A DNA stretch of 64,000 nt from an uncultured Parabacteroides sp. (GCA_937894065.1 CALCST010000026.1:1-64000), one strand, 5' to 3'. Positions 34,471 through 44,156 are shown, numbered from the stretch's first letter. Notes: generated from the sequence alone by a model not told the origin. Numbers and translations: made by a program.

Positions 34471-34647
34471 AACAATGTAAATCAAGGGGTAAATTGATAG
34501 AATTTAACATTTTAAGCAATAGTTTTCGTATAAAAAATCACTGCTCTATATGTCATTTTGACATGATGATTAAACTTATTTATTTCAAATATTTTCCCTA
34601 TCAACAATACTGAATATTCAATTCCAATGTATGTTTATTTCGTATGA

Positions 34648-34680
34648 TTGTCCCCTTTTCAGAAAGAAATTTTACCTTTG
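34648..34680 (+). promoter_or_regulatory. Promoter of the NtrC-type regulator gene
   Basis: TTGT (34648-34651), a 21-base spacer and TACCTTTG (34673-34680) match the Bacteroides pattern. The predicted leader is about 140 bases long. Confidence 0.5.
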
Positions 34681-34828
34681 TAATAAAGATAAAGAGTTAT
34701 TTTAAAGCATTAGAAATATGGTGATACAGAACAGTCTGACTTTTCATATTCATTGCCAGTTTTTATGCATATTTTATCGAATATGTTGATAATCAACCTG
34801 CCTGATTACAACAATTATAATCTTAGAT

Positions 34829-36157
34829 ATGGTACAAATTTTAATAATAGATGACGAAGAGCCTATCCGTAAATTATTAGCTCGAATCATAGAATTAGAA
34901 GGTTATAAAGTATCTACAGCAAGTTGTTGTAGTAATGCTGTGCAACAACTACGGAAACAACAATTTGATGTTATTCTGTGCGATGTATTTTTACCTGATG
35001 GAAATGGAGTTGATTTTATTTTCGATATAAAAAAATACAATAATGATGCAGCAATAATACTGCTAACTGCACATGGCAATATACAAGATGGAGTACAAGC
35101 TATCAAAAATGGAGCTTTTGACTACATTACCAAGGGAGATGATAACCGTAAAATTATTCCTACAATAAGTCGTGCAGTCGATGAAACAGAAAAAAAGAAA
35201 GGTAAAAAATCTTCCTCTGTAATATATTCTTTTGATTCCATTGTCGGAAAATCAAAAGAGCTTAAACAAGCAATAACACTAGCTCAGAAAGTTTCAAAAA
35301 CAGATGCCGCAGTATTACTTACCGGAGAAACGGGTACTGGAAAAGAAGTTTTTGCTCATGCCATACATCAGGCTAGTGAAAGAGCCGAGCAGCCTATTGT
35401 TGATATAAATTGTTCAGCTTTTAGTAAAGACTTGTTGGAAAGTGAATTGTTTGGTTATAAGGCTGGAGCTTTTACTGGTGCATTAAAGGATAAAAAAGGA
35501 TTATTTGAAGTAGCCAACCATGGAACCGTATTCTTAGATGAAATAGGAGAAATGGCTTTTGACCTTCAGGCAAGACTTTTACGTGTTTTGGAAACAGGAG
35601 AATATATAAAAATAGGTGATACAAAACCTACAAAGGTAGATGTCAGAATTATATCAGCAACAAATAGGGATTTAAAGAAAGAAATAGAAATTGGTAATTT
35701 CCGTGAAGATTTATATTTCCGTTTATCAGTCTTTCAGATAAACTTACCTCCGTTGCGAGATAGAAAAGATGATATTGAAAGTCTGTCATATATGTTCTTG
35801 GATAAGTTTGCCAATAAACTTAAAAAGAAAATTACCGGTATAACACCGGAAGTACTCAATATATTAAAAAATGCCGAATGGAAAGGCAATGTTAGAGAAC
35901 TCAGAAATGTTATAGAAAGATGTTCTATTGTATGCGAAGAACAAATAACCTTTGAAGATTTACCTTTGGATTTACAAAGATGTAAATCAGAAATTTCACC
36001 CATGAAAGATAATTTTGAACTGGCAGAAATCGAACGAATGCATATTATCAAAGTATTACAATATACCAATGGTAATAAAACAGAAACAGCTCGTCTATTA
36101 AAAATAGGACTGGCAACTCTTTATCGTAAGATTGAAGCATATAAAATAAATGTATAA
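34829..36157 (+). CDS. NtrC-family sigma-54-dependent response regulator, probably for kdp
   Basis: A 442-residue regulator: receiver domain (1-120, phospho-acceptor D52 in LCDVFLPDG), AAA+ domain (about 135-370; Walker A GETGTGKE at 166-173, the sigma-54 contact loop GAFTGA at 213-218, Walker B FLDEIGEM) and a Fis-type helix-turn-helix (GNKTETARLLKIGLATLYRKI). It opens sigma-54 promoters after phosphorylation. It is convergent with a histidine kinase and split KdpD, in the place where other bacteria have the OmpR-type KdpE, and a sigma-54-like site precedes the kdp structural genes. Regulation of kdp by it is therefore a strong inference. Confidence 0.9.
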   Translation: MVQILIIDDEEPIRKLLARIIELEGYKVSTASCCSNAVQQLRKQQFDVILCDVFLPDGNGVDFIFDIKKYNNDAAIILLTAHGNIQDGVQAIKNGAFDYITKGDDNRKIIPTISRAVDETEKKKGKKSSSVIYSFDSIVGKSKELKQAITLAQKVSKTDAAVLLTGETGTGKEVFAHAIHQASERAEQPIVDINCSAFSKDLLESELFGYKAGAFTGALKDKKGLFEVANHGTVFLDEIGEMAFDLQARLLRVLETGEYIKIGDTKPTKVDVRIISATNRDLKKEIEIGNFREDLYFRLSVFQINLPPLRDRKDDIESLSYMFLDKFANKLKKKITGITPEVLNILKNAEWKGNVRELRNVIERCSIVCEEQITFEDLPLDLQRCKSEISPMKDNFELAEIERMHIIKVLQYTNGNKTETARLLKIGLATLYRKIEAYKINV

Positions 36158-36167
36158 GAACAAAAAT

Positions 36168-36212
36168 AACCGTTTATAAGCATATCTGAGAATTGCTTAT
36201 AAACGGTTTTAT
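36168..36212. terminator. Bidirectional terminator between regulator and kinase
   Basis: A 15-bp perfect stem (AACCGTTTATAAGCA with TGCTTATAAACGGTT) is followed by TTAT on the plus strand and TATTTTTG on the minus strand. It serves the two convergent genes. Confidence 0.85.
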
Positions 36213-36238
36213 ACTGAGATAATAATTAACAAAACCGA

Positions 36239-37693
36239 TTATGATTTTAAACGTAATGTAAAACAACTTCCTTTTCCAACTTCACTTTCTACGGTCAAAG
36301 TACCACCATGAGCCTCTACGAAATCTTTTGAAATTGATAATCCTAGTCCACTACCCTGAACTTTTGTACCAGGAACACGGAAATAATGATCAAAAATACT
36401 CTGATGATAACGTGGATCTATACCTTTACCAAAATCACGAACATACATTTCTATATAATTATCATCCGTTTGACGGACACCAATAATAATACGGCCATTT
36501 TCAGGAGAATAACGAATTGCATTCGAAAGTAAATTTGTCAATACCCAAGCTATTTTTTCACTGTCAACAAATAATTTACCTATTTTATTTTCCGGGTACT
36601 GTACTTCAATTTGTATATTGAACTTTTCAGCTTGTACCCGATTGGCCTTTATAGCATATTCTATCAATTCTATTGGTTTTGTAATACGTGGCTTAAGCTG
36701 CAACTTTCCAGATTCAACTTGCGTCATATTAAGTAGTTCACCAGTAATATTCAGTAAACGTTCACTATTATCCTGAATACTTTGCGCTAATTCTTTTTGT
36801 TCATCATTCAAATCACCAATTCTACTGTCTTCAAGCAGTTGCAAACTCATCATAATTGCAGAAATAGGAGTTTTCAACTCATGTGATATTGTAGAGATGA
36901 AGGTAGTCTTGGCTGAATCTAGTTCCTTAAACTCTGTAATATTTTTAAGCATAATAACATATCCCTCATTTATAGGGCCTGAACTATTATTCCCAGATTT
37001 ATTAATTTGCATATATTTCATTTGGAAATAACTTTCCTTATTGTCGGCATATATTTTTAAAGGTTCTGTTTTACTAACTTTATCTTCTTTTTGAGAGTCC
37101 ATAAGTTCACGAATGAGTCTTCTTAACAAATCATTTCTCAAAGAAATATCCTGAGCTGGTTTTTGTAATACATCCTCACGTTTTAAATTAAGTACGTTCA
37201 AAGCCTCATCATTTATAAATAAAATTATCAACTCATTATTCAAGCCTATAATAGGTTCTTTTACACTATTAATAATTGTTTCCATATAGTTTTTTGCTGC
37301 CTTTATTTGAGCCAGTGTACTTGAGTGATAATCTGATAATCGTTTTGCCATTCTATTAAAGTTTTCTGAAACTTCTATAAATTCATGACTTTCCAGATTT
37401 AATCTACAATCATAATTGTGGTTAGCTATATCTTTAATTCCATCTATAATTTTTTTGATTGGTTTATTAAAATAAGAAGGAAGTACAGCCAACATGAAAA
37501 TACCTATTACAATACAAAAACCTCCAATCGTTGATATCCAAAGCAAAGCTCGTTGTAACCCAGGACCCGCAGCAGGGCTATTGGGTTCTGTAGCAGTCAA
37601 AATTTGCAAGTTTACAATAGATAGTGAAACCAAAAGTACTATCATAGCAACAAGTACTCCTATGACCAGTGTCAATTTTGTTTTAATATTCAT
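36239..37693 (-). CDS. Sensor histidine kinase of the kdp locus
   Basis: An approximately 484-residue membrane kinase: two hydrophobic segments (about 8-28 and 49-72) around a short periplasmic loop, a HAMP-like linker, a PAS domain (about 135-250), a HisKA box (FISTISHELKTPISAI, phospho-histidine) and a HATPase domain (N box NLLSNAIRYSPENG, G boxes VRDFGKGI and GSGLGLSI). I choose the ATG at 37693 (MNIKTKLTL); 37699 is also in frame. It follows the kdpD-like sensor gene by 11 bases (5 if the 37699 start is used) and supplies the kinase part missing from that protein. It presumably phosphorylates the NtrC-type regulator encoded convergently. Confidence 0.9.
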   Translation of the reverse strand: MNIKTKLTLVIGVLVAMIVLLVSLSIVNLQILTATEPNSPAAGPGLQRALLWISTIGGFCIVIGIFMLAVLPSYFNKPIKKIIDGIKDIANHNYDCRLNLESHEFIEVSENFNRMAKRLSDYHSSTLAQIKAAKNYMETIINSVKEPIIGLNNELIILFINDEALNVLNLKREDVLQKPAQDISLRNDLLRRLIRELMDSQKEDKVSKTEPLKIYADNKESYFQMKYMQINKSGNNSSGPINEGYVIMLKNITEFKELDSAKTTFISTISHELKTPISAIMMSLQLLEDSRIGDLNDEQKELAQSIQDNSERLLNITGELLNMTQVESGKLQLKPRITKPIELIEYAIKANRVQAEKFNIQIEVQYPENKIGKLFVDSEKIAWVLTNLLSNAIRYSPENGRIIIGVRQTDDNYIEMYVRDFGKGIDPRYHQSIFDHYFRVPGTKVQGSGLGLSISKDFVEAHGGTLTVESEVGKGSCFTLRLKS

Positions 37694-37704
37694 AAGCACA
37701 ATTT

Positions 37705-38832
37705 TTATTGTGGAAAGATAATCAATTTTATATCCATTTCTGATAGACTTTTAAGAAAATATCTGTAACGATGTATTTTAAAAATCTTACATAAGTTTAA
37801 TGCAGGCTGTCCTATACAAACTGTTGTAATATGACGTTCGTGACAAACATCAATAATAGTCTGTACAACATCTGACGAAGCAACTTGTACCAATTCACCG
37901 CCCAATTCTGTTACAAGCTTAAAATGATTCAACAAATGTCTCTGAGCAGACAAACTTATCTTATCAGGACTTTCTGAAGGTGTTTGAACATATAAAGCCA
38001 GGAAATCATTATTATATCGAGACGCAAGTCGTGCGGTACGACGTATGATATGTCTAGGAGTCTTTTCATTACTGCTTATACATGCAAGAAATAACTCTCT
38101 ATGAATAATTTTTTCTTCTGATATTACTTCTGTTTCAACTTTTTTTTCGACTCTAAATGCAACCTCTTTAAGAGCTAATTCTCGTAACTGAAGAATATTT
38201 TCCGTTTTGAAGAAATTACTAAGAGCTGTTTGTATTTTCTCTGTTTTATATATTTTTCCAGCTTTTAAGCGATTAATAAGTTCCTCGGCAGTCAAATCTA
38301 TATTTACAACCTCATCTGCTTCCTCTAAAACTTTATCAGGAATACGTTCTTTTACTTCAATTCCAGCAATACCTTTAATATCCTCATTTAAACTTTCAAT
38401 ATGTTGAATATTAACAGCCGATATGACATTAATTCCTGCCTCTAAAAGATCCATTACGTCCTGCCAACGTTTTTCATTTCGGCAACCATCAACATTGGTA
38501 TGTGCAAGTTCATCAACGATTACCAACTCTGGATGTAACAGAAGGATAGCATCCAAATCCATTTCTTCAAGCTCTTTTCCTTTGTAAAATATTTTCTTAC
38601 GAGGAATAACTGGTAATCCTTTTAGCTGTGCTTCTGTTCCTGCACGTCCATGAGTCTCAACATAACCAATCTGTACATCAATTCCGTTATCCAACATTTC
38701 ATGGGCCTCCTGCAACATCTTATATGTTTTACCAACACCGGCTATCATTCCGATATATATTTTAAAAACGCCTCTTTGTGAGCGCTTAATAAGATTCAAG
38801 AAATGACGTACACTTTCTTCTTTATTTGCCAT
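37705..38832 (-). CDS. kdpD: KdpD N-terminal sensor module (kinase-less)
   Basis: A 375-residue protein equal to the cytoplasmic N-terminal half of KdpD: a KdpD domain (about 18-225) with Walker A GMIAGVGKTYKML and Walker B VIVDELAHTN, then a universal-stress-protein domain (about 245-375). The four membrane helices and the histidine kinase of E. coli KdpD are absent; a separate kinase gene follows within a few bases. In the family this domain binds ATP and senses potassium or c-di-AMP. So sensing and kinase functions are carried by two proteins. The gap to kdpC (171 bases) shows no terminator, so it is probably in the kdp transcript. Confidence 0.92.
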   Translation of the reverse strand: MANKEESVRHFLNLIKRSQRGVFKIYIGMIAGVGKTYKMLQEAHEMLDNGIDVQIGYVETHGRAGTEAQLKGLPVIPRKKIFYKGKELEEMDLDAILLLHPELVIVDELAHTNVDGCRNEKRWQDVMDLLEAGINVISAVNIQHIESLNEDIKGIAGIEVKERIPDKVLEEADEVVNIDLTAEELINRLKAGKIYKTEKIQTALSNFFKTENILQLRELALKEVAFRVEKKVETEVISEEKIIHRELFLACISSNEKTPRHIIRRTARLASRYNNDFLALYVQTPSESPDKISLSAQRHLLNHFKLVTELGGELVQVASSDVVQTIIDVCHERHITTVCIGQPALNLCKIFKIHRYRYFLKSLSEMDIKLIIFPQ

Positions 38833-39003
38833 TATTCTTATACATTTATATTCTGTATTAAGTTTGTAAGCTCAAAATGATTTTAATATTTTATATTAAT
38901 AATCAGTCCAATTTACAAACAATAGTCCTAAATTTAAGCTGGAGATAGCAATATCCTACACTCTCCCCCATTACTGCAATTAATGTTTTTATAATCAATT
39001 CTG

Positions 39004-39591
39004 CTATTTATCCATAGTTGGATTAGCATTTTCCATTGCTACATTAAGTTTTAAGACATTAATTTTAGCAGGACCGAATATTCCTAATAATGGCTTTTCT
39101 ATCATACAATCAACGATAGCTTTAACATCTGCCTCTTTCATTCCTCTAGCTTTTGCAACTCGCTTTATCTGTACATACGCACATTCAGGAGTTATATCAG
39201 GATCAAGACCTGAAGCACTTGCTGTTACCATTTCAGCAGGAACATCTTCTCGTTTCAAATAGGGGTGATAAACCAGAAATGTATCAACTCTTGCTTCCAC
39301 CTCTGCAAGATATTCCTCATTGGTAACACCCTTGTTGCTGCCTGCGGAGCTTGTACCATCGTATCCGTCGCCCGCACATGAAGGTCTTCCCCAGAAAAAT
39401 ATATCTTTAGTAAAGACTTGCCCTACATTTGCTACTCCAACAACTTTACCATTGAGCTTTACCGTTTCTGCATTGCCACCTTCACCGGGTGCTGCGAACT
39501 GTGCGAAAATCCATAATACCAATATATAACATACCGAAAAAAATACACAGAATACCAATGTGATTCGAATTGATTTCATTAAATTTTTCAT
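39004..39591 (-). CDS. kdpC: Potassium-transporting ATPase subunit C
   Basis: A 195-residue KdpC with one N-terminal membrane helix (about 8-32) and a periplasmic domain. The family blocks FFWGRPSCAGDGYDGTSSAGSN (about 65-86) and ASASGLDPDITPECAYVQI (about 124-142) are intact. KdpC stabilises the KdpFABC complex and helps couple ATP use to potassium import. It begins 18 bases after kdpB ends, so the order kdpF-A-B-C is the classical one. Confidence 0.94.
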   Translation of the reverse strand: MKNLMKSIRITLVFCVFFSVCYILVLWIFAQFAAPGEGGNAETVKLNGKVVGVANVGQVFTKDIFFWGRPSCAGDGYDGTSSAGSNKGVTNEEYLAEVEARVDTFLVYHPYLKREDVPAEMVTASASGLDPDITPECAYVQIKRVAKARGMKEADVKAIVDCMIEKPLLGIFGPAKINVLKLNVAMENANPTMDK

Positions 39592-39609
39592 AACTGTTTC
39601 TTGATTTTA

Positions 39610-41646
39610 TTAGAAGAATAATCCAACAAATAAGTCTATTAATTTAATACCAACAAATGGAGCTATAATACCACCTACACCGTAAATGAGCAGGTTACGA
39701 CGAAGTAATGCGCTTGCACCTATAGGTTTGTATTCAACACCTTTAAGAGCCAAAGGTATCAAAATAGGTATTATGATAGCATTGAATATGATAGCGGAAA
39801 GAATTGCACTTTCAGGACTATGTAACCCCATAATATTTAGTGCTTCCAACTGTGGTACGGAAACCATAAATAATGCAGGTATTATAGCGAAGTACTTAGC
39901 AACATCGTTTGCAATAGAGAATGTAGTAAGTGTTCCACGAGTCATAAGCAGCTGTTTACCGATCTCAACAATTTCAATAAGTTTTGTCGGATCATTGTCC
40001 AGGTCAACCATATTGCCGGCTTCCTTTGCAGCCTGAGTACCACTGTTCATTGCCACACCAACATTAGCCTGTGCTAGAGCCGGTGCATCGTTTGTTCCGT
40101 CACCCATCATAGCAACCAGTTTACCTGCAGCCTGTTCCTTTCTGATATAATTCATCTTATCTTCCGGTTTGGCTTCCGCAATAAAATCATCGACACCAGC
40201 TTTTTCAGCAATATACTTTGCTGTAAGTGGATTATCACCTGTTACCATAACTGTTTTAACTCCCATCTTACGTAAGCGCTCAAAACGTTCCCTAATTCCA
40301 GGTTTAATAATATCTTGCAACTCTATTACTCCAGCTATTTCCTTATTGATACATACAACCAACGGAGTACCGCCATTGCTGGTAATTCGCTTTATAATTT
40401 CCTCTGTTTCTTTAGGAAATTCATGTCCAGCTTCGTTCACAATATTTCGAATTGCATCAAATGCCCCTTTTCTGATCTGAGTACCATCCTTTAAGTTTAT
40501 TCCTGAACATTTTGTTTCAGCCGTAAACTTGATCATATGAGCTCCTTCTGTGTTCAAATTACGCATACGTAACCCTTGTTCACGTCCTAACTCTATAATA
40601 GATTTTCCTTCCGGTGTATCATCAGAAGCAGAAGACAACATGCAGGCCTCTATAAAACTACGTTTGTCGAGACCTGTAACAGGATAAAAATCTGTAGCTT
40701 TACGGTTACCAATAGTTATGGTTCCAGTCTTGTCCAAAAGGAGTGTATCTACATCACCAGCCGTTTCAACAGCTTTACCTGATTTAGTGATTACATTTGC
40801 CCGTAATGCACGATCCATTCCGGCAATACCAATTGCAGAAAGTAAACCACCAATTGTTGTAGGTATCAAACAAACGAAAAGTGAAAGGAATGCAGCAATA
40901 GTAATAACAGTGTTGGAATAGTCTGCCATAGGTTTAAGAGTGATGCAAACAACAAGAAACACCAAAGTAAAAACTGCTAAAAGAATAGTAAGAGCTATCT
41001 CATTCGGAGTTTTCTGACGACTTGCTCCTTCAACTAATGAAATCATTTTATCCAGGAAACTTTCGCCAGGTTGAGTTGTTACAACTACCTTAATATGGTC
41101 TGAAAGAACTTTAGTTCCACCTGTTACAGAACTCTTGTCTCCACCAGACTCACGAATTACAGGGGCTGATTCACCAGTGATGGCACTTTCATCTATTGAA
41201 GCAAGCCCCTCTATTATTTCACCATCAGCTGGAATAACATCTCCTGCTTCACATTCAAATATATCTCCTTTTTTAAGTTGCGAGCTATTTACAATTTTTA
41301 TCTTGTCATTGACAATAAGTTTAGCAGGTGTTTCTTCACGAGTCTTACGCAAGCTGTCAGCCTGAGCCTTACCGCGAGCTTCAGCTATAGCCTCAGCAAA
41401 GTTGGCGAACAATAATGTCAGAAAAAGTATTATAAATACCCATAGGTTATAGACAAATGAACCTTGTGATGTGCTGAATGCAGAATATACAGTTACGAAC
41501 AACATAATCAATGTTGAAACTTCGACAGTGAACATGATCGGGTTCTTAATCATTATTTTCGGATTCAGCTTTACAAATGACTGTTTCAGACTTTCTATAA
41601 CCTGATCCTTTTGAAACAGTGATGTATTTTGACTTTTTGAATTCAT
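39610..41646 (-). CDS. kdpB: Potassium-transporting P-type ATPase subunit B
   Basis: A 678-residue P-type ATPase subunit. The phosphorylated aspartate is D305 in LLLDKTGTI, TGES (157-160) is the dephosphorylation loop, and MVTGDNPLTAKYIAEKAGVDDFIAEAKPEDK plus MMGDGTNDAPALAQANVGVAM form the hinge and magnesium site. Seven or so membrane helices include IPTTIGGLLSAIGIAGMDRA. With KdpA it imports K+ at micromolar concentrations. It lies between kdpA and kdpC in a tight operon. No residue of the catalytic core appears missing. Confidence 0.96.
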   Translation of the reverse strand: MNSKSQNTSLFQKDQVIESLKQSFVKLNPKIMIKNPIMFTVEVSTLIMLFVTVYSAFSTSQGSFVYNLWVFIILFLTLLFANFAEAIAEARGKAQADSLRKTREETPAKLIVNDKIKIVNSSQLKKGDIFECEAGDVIPADGEIIEGLASIDESAITGESAPVIRESGGDKSSVTGGTKVLSDHIKVVVTTQPGESFLDKMISLVEGASRQKTPNEIALTILLAVFTLVFLVVCITLKPMADYSNTVITIAAFLSLFVCLIPTTIGGLLSAIGIAGMDRALRANVITKSGKAVETAGDVDTLLLDKTGTITIGNRKATDFYPVTGLDKRSFIEACMLSSASDDTPEGKSIIELGREQGLRMRNLNTEGAHMIKFTAETKCSGINLKDGTQIRKGAFDAIRNIVNEAGHEFPKETEEIIKRITSNGGTPLVVCINKEIAGVIELQDIIKPGIRERFERLRKMGVKTVMVTGDNPLTAKYIAEKAGVDDFIAEAKPEDKMNYIRKEQAAGKLVAMMGDGTNDAPALAQANVGVAMNSGTQAAKEAGNMVDLDNDPTKLIEIVEIGKQLLMTRGTLTTFSIANDVAKYFAIIPALFMVSVPQLEALNIMGLHSPESAILSAIIFNAIIIPILIPLALKGVEYKPIGASALLRRNLLIYGVGGIIAPFVGIKLIDLFVGLFF

Positions 41647-41738
41647 ATCATAAAATTTTAGTATTTAGATTGATTAAAGAACAAACTCCTTTTTGTAATA
41701 CACTTATACTGCCAGTCTACTACAATATTATTTTTTAT

Positions 41739-43445
41739 TTACAATGAAAAATGTTCAGCAATTGTACTTAAAGCCTGTGCAGGGAAGAATGACAATGCTG
41801 CAACTATTAATATAACCGCAAATGTCATCACTCCAAAAGTTACTGTATCTGTTTTAAGAGTTCCGGCACTTTCCGGTATATACTTTTTTTGTGCCAACAT
41901 ACCTGCTATAGCTACCTGACCTATAATAGGTATAAACCGACTCAATATTAATACAATACCACACGACACATTCCAAAACCAAGTATTGTCACCAAGTCCC
42001 TCAAAACCTGAACCATTATTTGCAGCACAAGAAGTAAACTCATATAACATTTCTCCAAGCCCGTGAAAACCAGGATTATTCAACCATCCTCCTTCACTTT
42101 CCACAAATGCAGGAGCATGAACATAAAGATATGCAGCAAGAGCAGTTCCTACAAGTATCACAAAAGGGTGAAGAAGTGCTACTATCGAAGCTATCTTCAT
42201 TTCTTTTGCCTCGACTTTGTGACACATAAATTCCGGAGTACGTCCTACCATCAATCCACTTATGAATACTGCTATAATAATGAATGTAAAGTAGTTCATC
42301 CAACCTACTCCAACACCACCAAACCATGTATTAATCTGCATATTTAGCATTTCAATCATACCGGATAACGGCATTGTAGAATCATGCATACCATTTACAG
42401 AGCCATTAGATGTAACAGTTGTAACAACACTCCAAAGTCCTGTTGCACCGGCACCGAAACGAACCTCCTTACCTTCCATAGCTCCACCGTCCTGTGCTAT
42501 GCCCATTGAATCAATTCTAGGGTTACCACTCATTTCCTGAGATACATTAATACATACACCTACAAGAAATGCAACAAACATTACGCCAAATATGCTATAA
42601 CCTAACCTTTTACGGTTTACATAGAAACCAAAAGCAAAGACCATTGCCATTGGAATGATAAGAATGGAGCAACATTCTGTTATGTTAGACAAATAAGTAG
42701 GATTTTCAAGTGGATGTGAAGAATTTACACCATAATAACCACCCCCATTAGTACCTAACTGCTTAATAGGAACAATTGCTGCAACAGGACCTTGTGATAT
42801 ACTTTGTACATTTCCTTCTAGTGTGTTTATCTCCATCTTTCCATCAAATCCCATTGGAATACCTTGTGAGATAAGTATAAAGCCAACCACAAGCGATAAA
42901 GGAAGAAGAATTCGGGTACAGCTCAATACGAGATACTTCCAAAAGTTTCCGATAGTTTGAGTTGTTTTTTCGCCAAGTGCTTTCATTACACCAGCCATTG
43001 CGGCCATACCTGTAGCTGCAGTTATAAACTGGAACAACATAATAACAAACAATTGTGTGAAATATGTAAGATTGGTTTCACCACTATAGTGTTGTTCATT
43101 ACAGTTTACCATAAAAGAAATACAAGTATTGAATGCCTGATCTACTGTCTGACCGATGTTTCCATCAGGATTCAGAGGCAAATAACCTTGTACAACAAGA
43201 AGAATTATTCCCCATACAAACCAAAATGCATTTACAACAAGCAAAGCTCTCAAAAACTGTTTCCAGTTCATTTCTTCTTCCGGGTTAATTCCAGAAAGCC
43301 GGAAGATTAAACTTTCTATCGGCTTCATGAAGTCACTCCAAACCTTTTTACCTTTATAAACTTTTGCTATATATTTTCCTAATGGATAACTCAACACTAC
43401 CATTAGAACTATTTGCGCTATGACACCTAATATTTCTGTATTCAT
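41739..43445 (-). CDS. kdpA: Potassium-transporting ATPase subunit A
   Basis: A 568-residue inner-membrane channel-like subunit with about ten helices and four selectivity-filter repeats, of which TNGGGYYGVNSSHPLENP (second) and TSCAANNGSGFEGL (third) are easy to see, with VNCNEQHYSGE as part of the first. It binds and conducts K+ and passes it to KdpB. It starts 50 bases after kdpF and ends 92 bases before kdpB; that gap has no hairpin. The length is typical of the family. Confidence 0.96.
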   Translation of the reverse strand: MNTEILGVIAQIVLMVVLSYPLGKYIAKVYKGKKVWSDFMKPIESLIFRLSGINPEEEMNWKQFLRALLVVNAFWFVWGIILLVVQGYLPLNPDGNIGQTVDQAFNTCISFMVNCNEQHYSGETNLTYFTQLFVIMLFQFITAATGMAAMAGVMKALGEKTTQTIGNFWKYLVLSCTRILLPLSLVVGFILISQGIPMGFDGKMEINTLEGNVQSISQGPVAAIVPIKQLGTNGGGYYGVNSSHPLENPTYLSNITECCSILIIPMAMVFAFGFYVNRKRLGYSIFGVMFVAFLVGVCINVSQEMSGNPRIDSMGIAQDGGAMEGKEVRFGAGATGLWSVVTTVTSNGSVNGMHDSTMPLSGMIEMLNMQINTWFGGVGVGWMNYFTFIIIAVFISGLMVGRTPEFMCHKVEAKEMKIASIVALLHPFVILVGTALAAYLYVHAPAFVESEGGWLNNPGFHGLGEMLYEFTSCAANNGSGFEGLGDNTWFWNVSCGIVLILSRFIPIIGQVAIAGMLAQKKYIPESAGTLKTDTVTFGVMTFAVILIVAALSFFPAQALSTIAEHFSL

Positions 43446-43495
43446 ACTTTAATACTTTTTAGCAGACAGTCTTAATACATTGTCAACTCATTTAT

Positions 43496-43576
43496 TCAAA
43501 ACTTTTCCGGTTTAACCAAAACATACAATAAATAGCCAAACATTATAAGGCTTACAATAAACAATACTGTATACAT
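43496..43576 (-). CDS. kdpF: KdpF, small subunit of the Kdp complex
   Basis: A 26-residue peptide, MYTVLFIVSLIMFGYLLYVL followed by VKPEKF. One hydrophobic helix and the closing pattern GYLLYVLVKPEKF match E. coli KdpF (GYLVYALINAEAF by memory). It lies 50 bases ahead of kdpA in the expected operon position and has GAAAGGGTGA upstream of its ATG as a possible ribosome-binding site. KdpF acts like a lipid, stabilising the KdpA-KdpB interface. It is easily missed because of its size. Confidence 0.85.
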   Translation of the reverse strand: MYTVLFIVSLIMFGYLLYVLVKPEKF

Positions 43577-43594
43577 ACTTTTCACCCTTTCATT

Positions 43595-43693
43595 TTAAAT
43601 GTTTTCAAACCAATCAATACACTTCTCAAATAACACAAAGCAGCTCATACCCATCAGTACGCAGACTGCAAAACCAATTGTAAATAGTTCCAT
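43595..43693 (-). CDS. 32-residue membrane peptide ahead of kdpF
   Basis: The frame encodes MELFTIGFAVCVLMGMSCFV then LFEKCIDWFENI: one hydrophobic helix with two cysteines, a third cysteine after it, and an amphipathic tail. It lies 18 bases upstream of kdpF in the same direction and just after the predicted sigma-54 start. The helix-plus-charged-end design, its position and codon use resembling kdpF support a real gene, perhaps an accessory or regulator of Kdp. I do not recognise it from other organisms, and translation is unproven. Confidence 0.55.
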   Translation of the reverse strand: MELFTIGFAVCVLMGMSCFVLFEKCIDWFENI

Positions 43694-43724
43694 AATTTTT
43701 ATATTTAAAATTCATTCTTATTTA

Positions 43725-43740
43725 TACAACTGGTATGCCA
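43725..43740 (-). promoter_or_regulatory. Sigma-54-like promoter of the kdp operon
   Basis: The minus strand reads TGGCATACCAGTTGTA: TGGCA and TTG are spaced as in sigma-54 sites, with GG-N10-GT (the -12 C replaced by T). Transcription would begin near 43713, about 20 bases before the 32-aa peptide. No TAnnTTTG box is seen here. Upstream, 43741-44150 is AT-rich without a gene; the perfect palindrome ACGCTATTAATAGCGT lies at 44157-44172. Confidence 0.5.
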
Positions 43741-44156
43741 AATTTAAGGTTATAGACATAAAAGACTGAATTCCAACCTAATATCAACTACTTTCATTTT
43801 ATATATATAAATACGACCTTATCATTTTGAAAATGTTTACTTCTATTTTGATATACTTTTTATTTCTCATTACTAAATATGTATGTACTGTTTTATTGTT
43901 TTTCAAATAATTATTTCTCGGAATAATAAAATGGTTGGATCAAATAAAGATGGATATTAGCTTATAACTGAAAGAAATAATTCAATACTTATAAAGACCG
44001 TAATGAAACAAGGTAATTAAGAGTTTTTCTTATAATATTTTAGGAATAAGAAGCAACTACTATATTCTTGAGGCTTATTATCAAAATAACTGATTAGTCC
44101 AGAGTATTTTATTAAAATAATTCTAATGATAAATAACGATTTAATATAGATTCCTT

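Noticed and set aside
34362..34613. An 83-codon frame over the 22-bp array
   Set aside because: Its residues simply translate the repeats; there is no start signal or domain, so I treat the DNA as non-coding.
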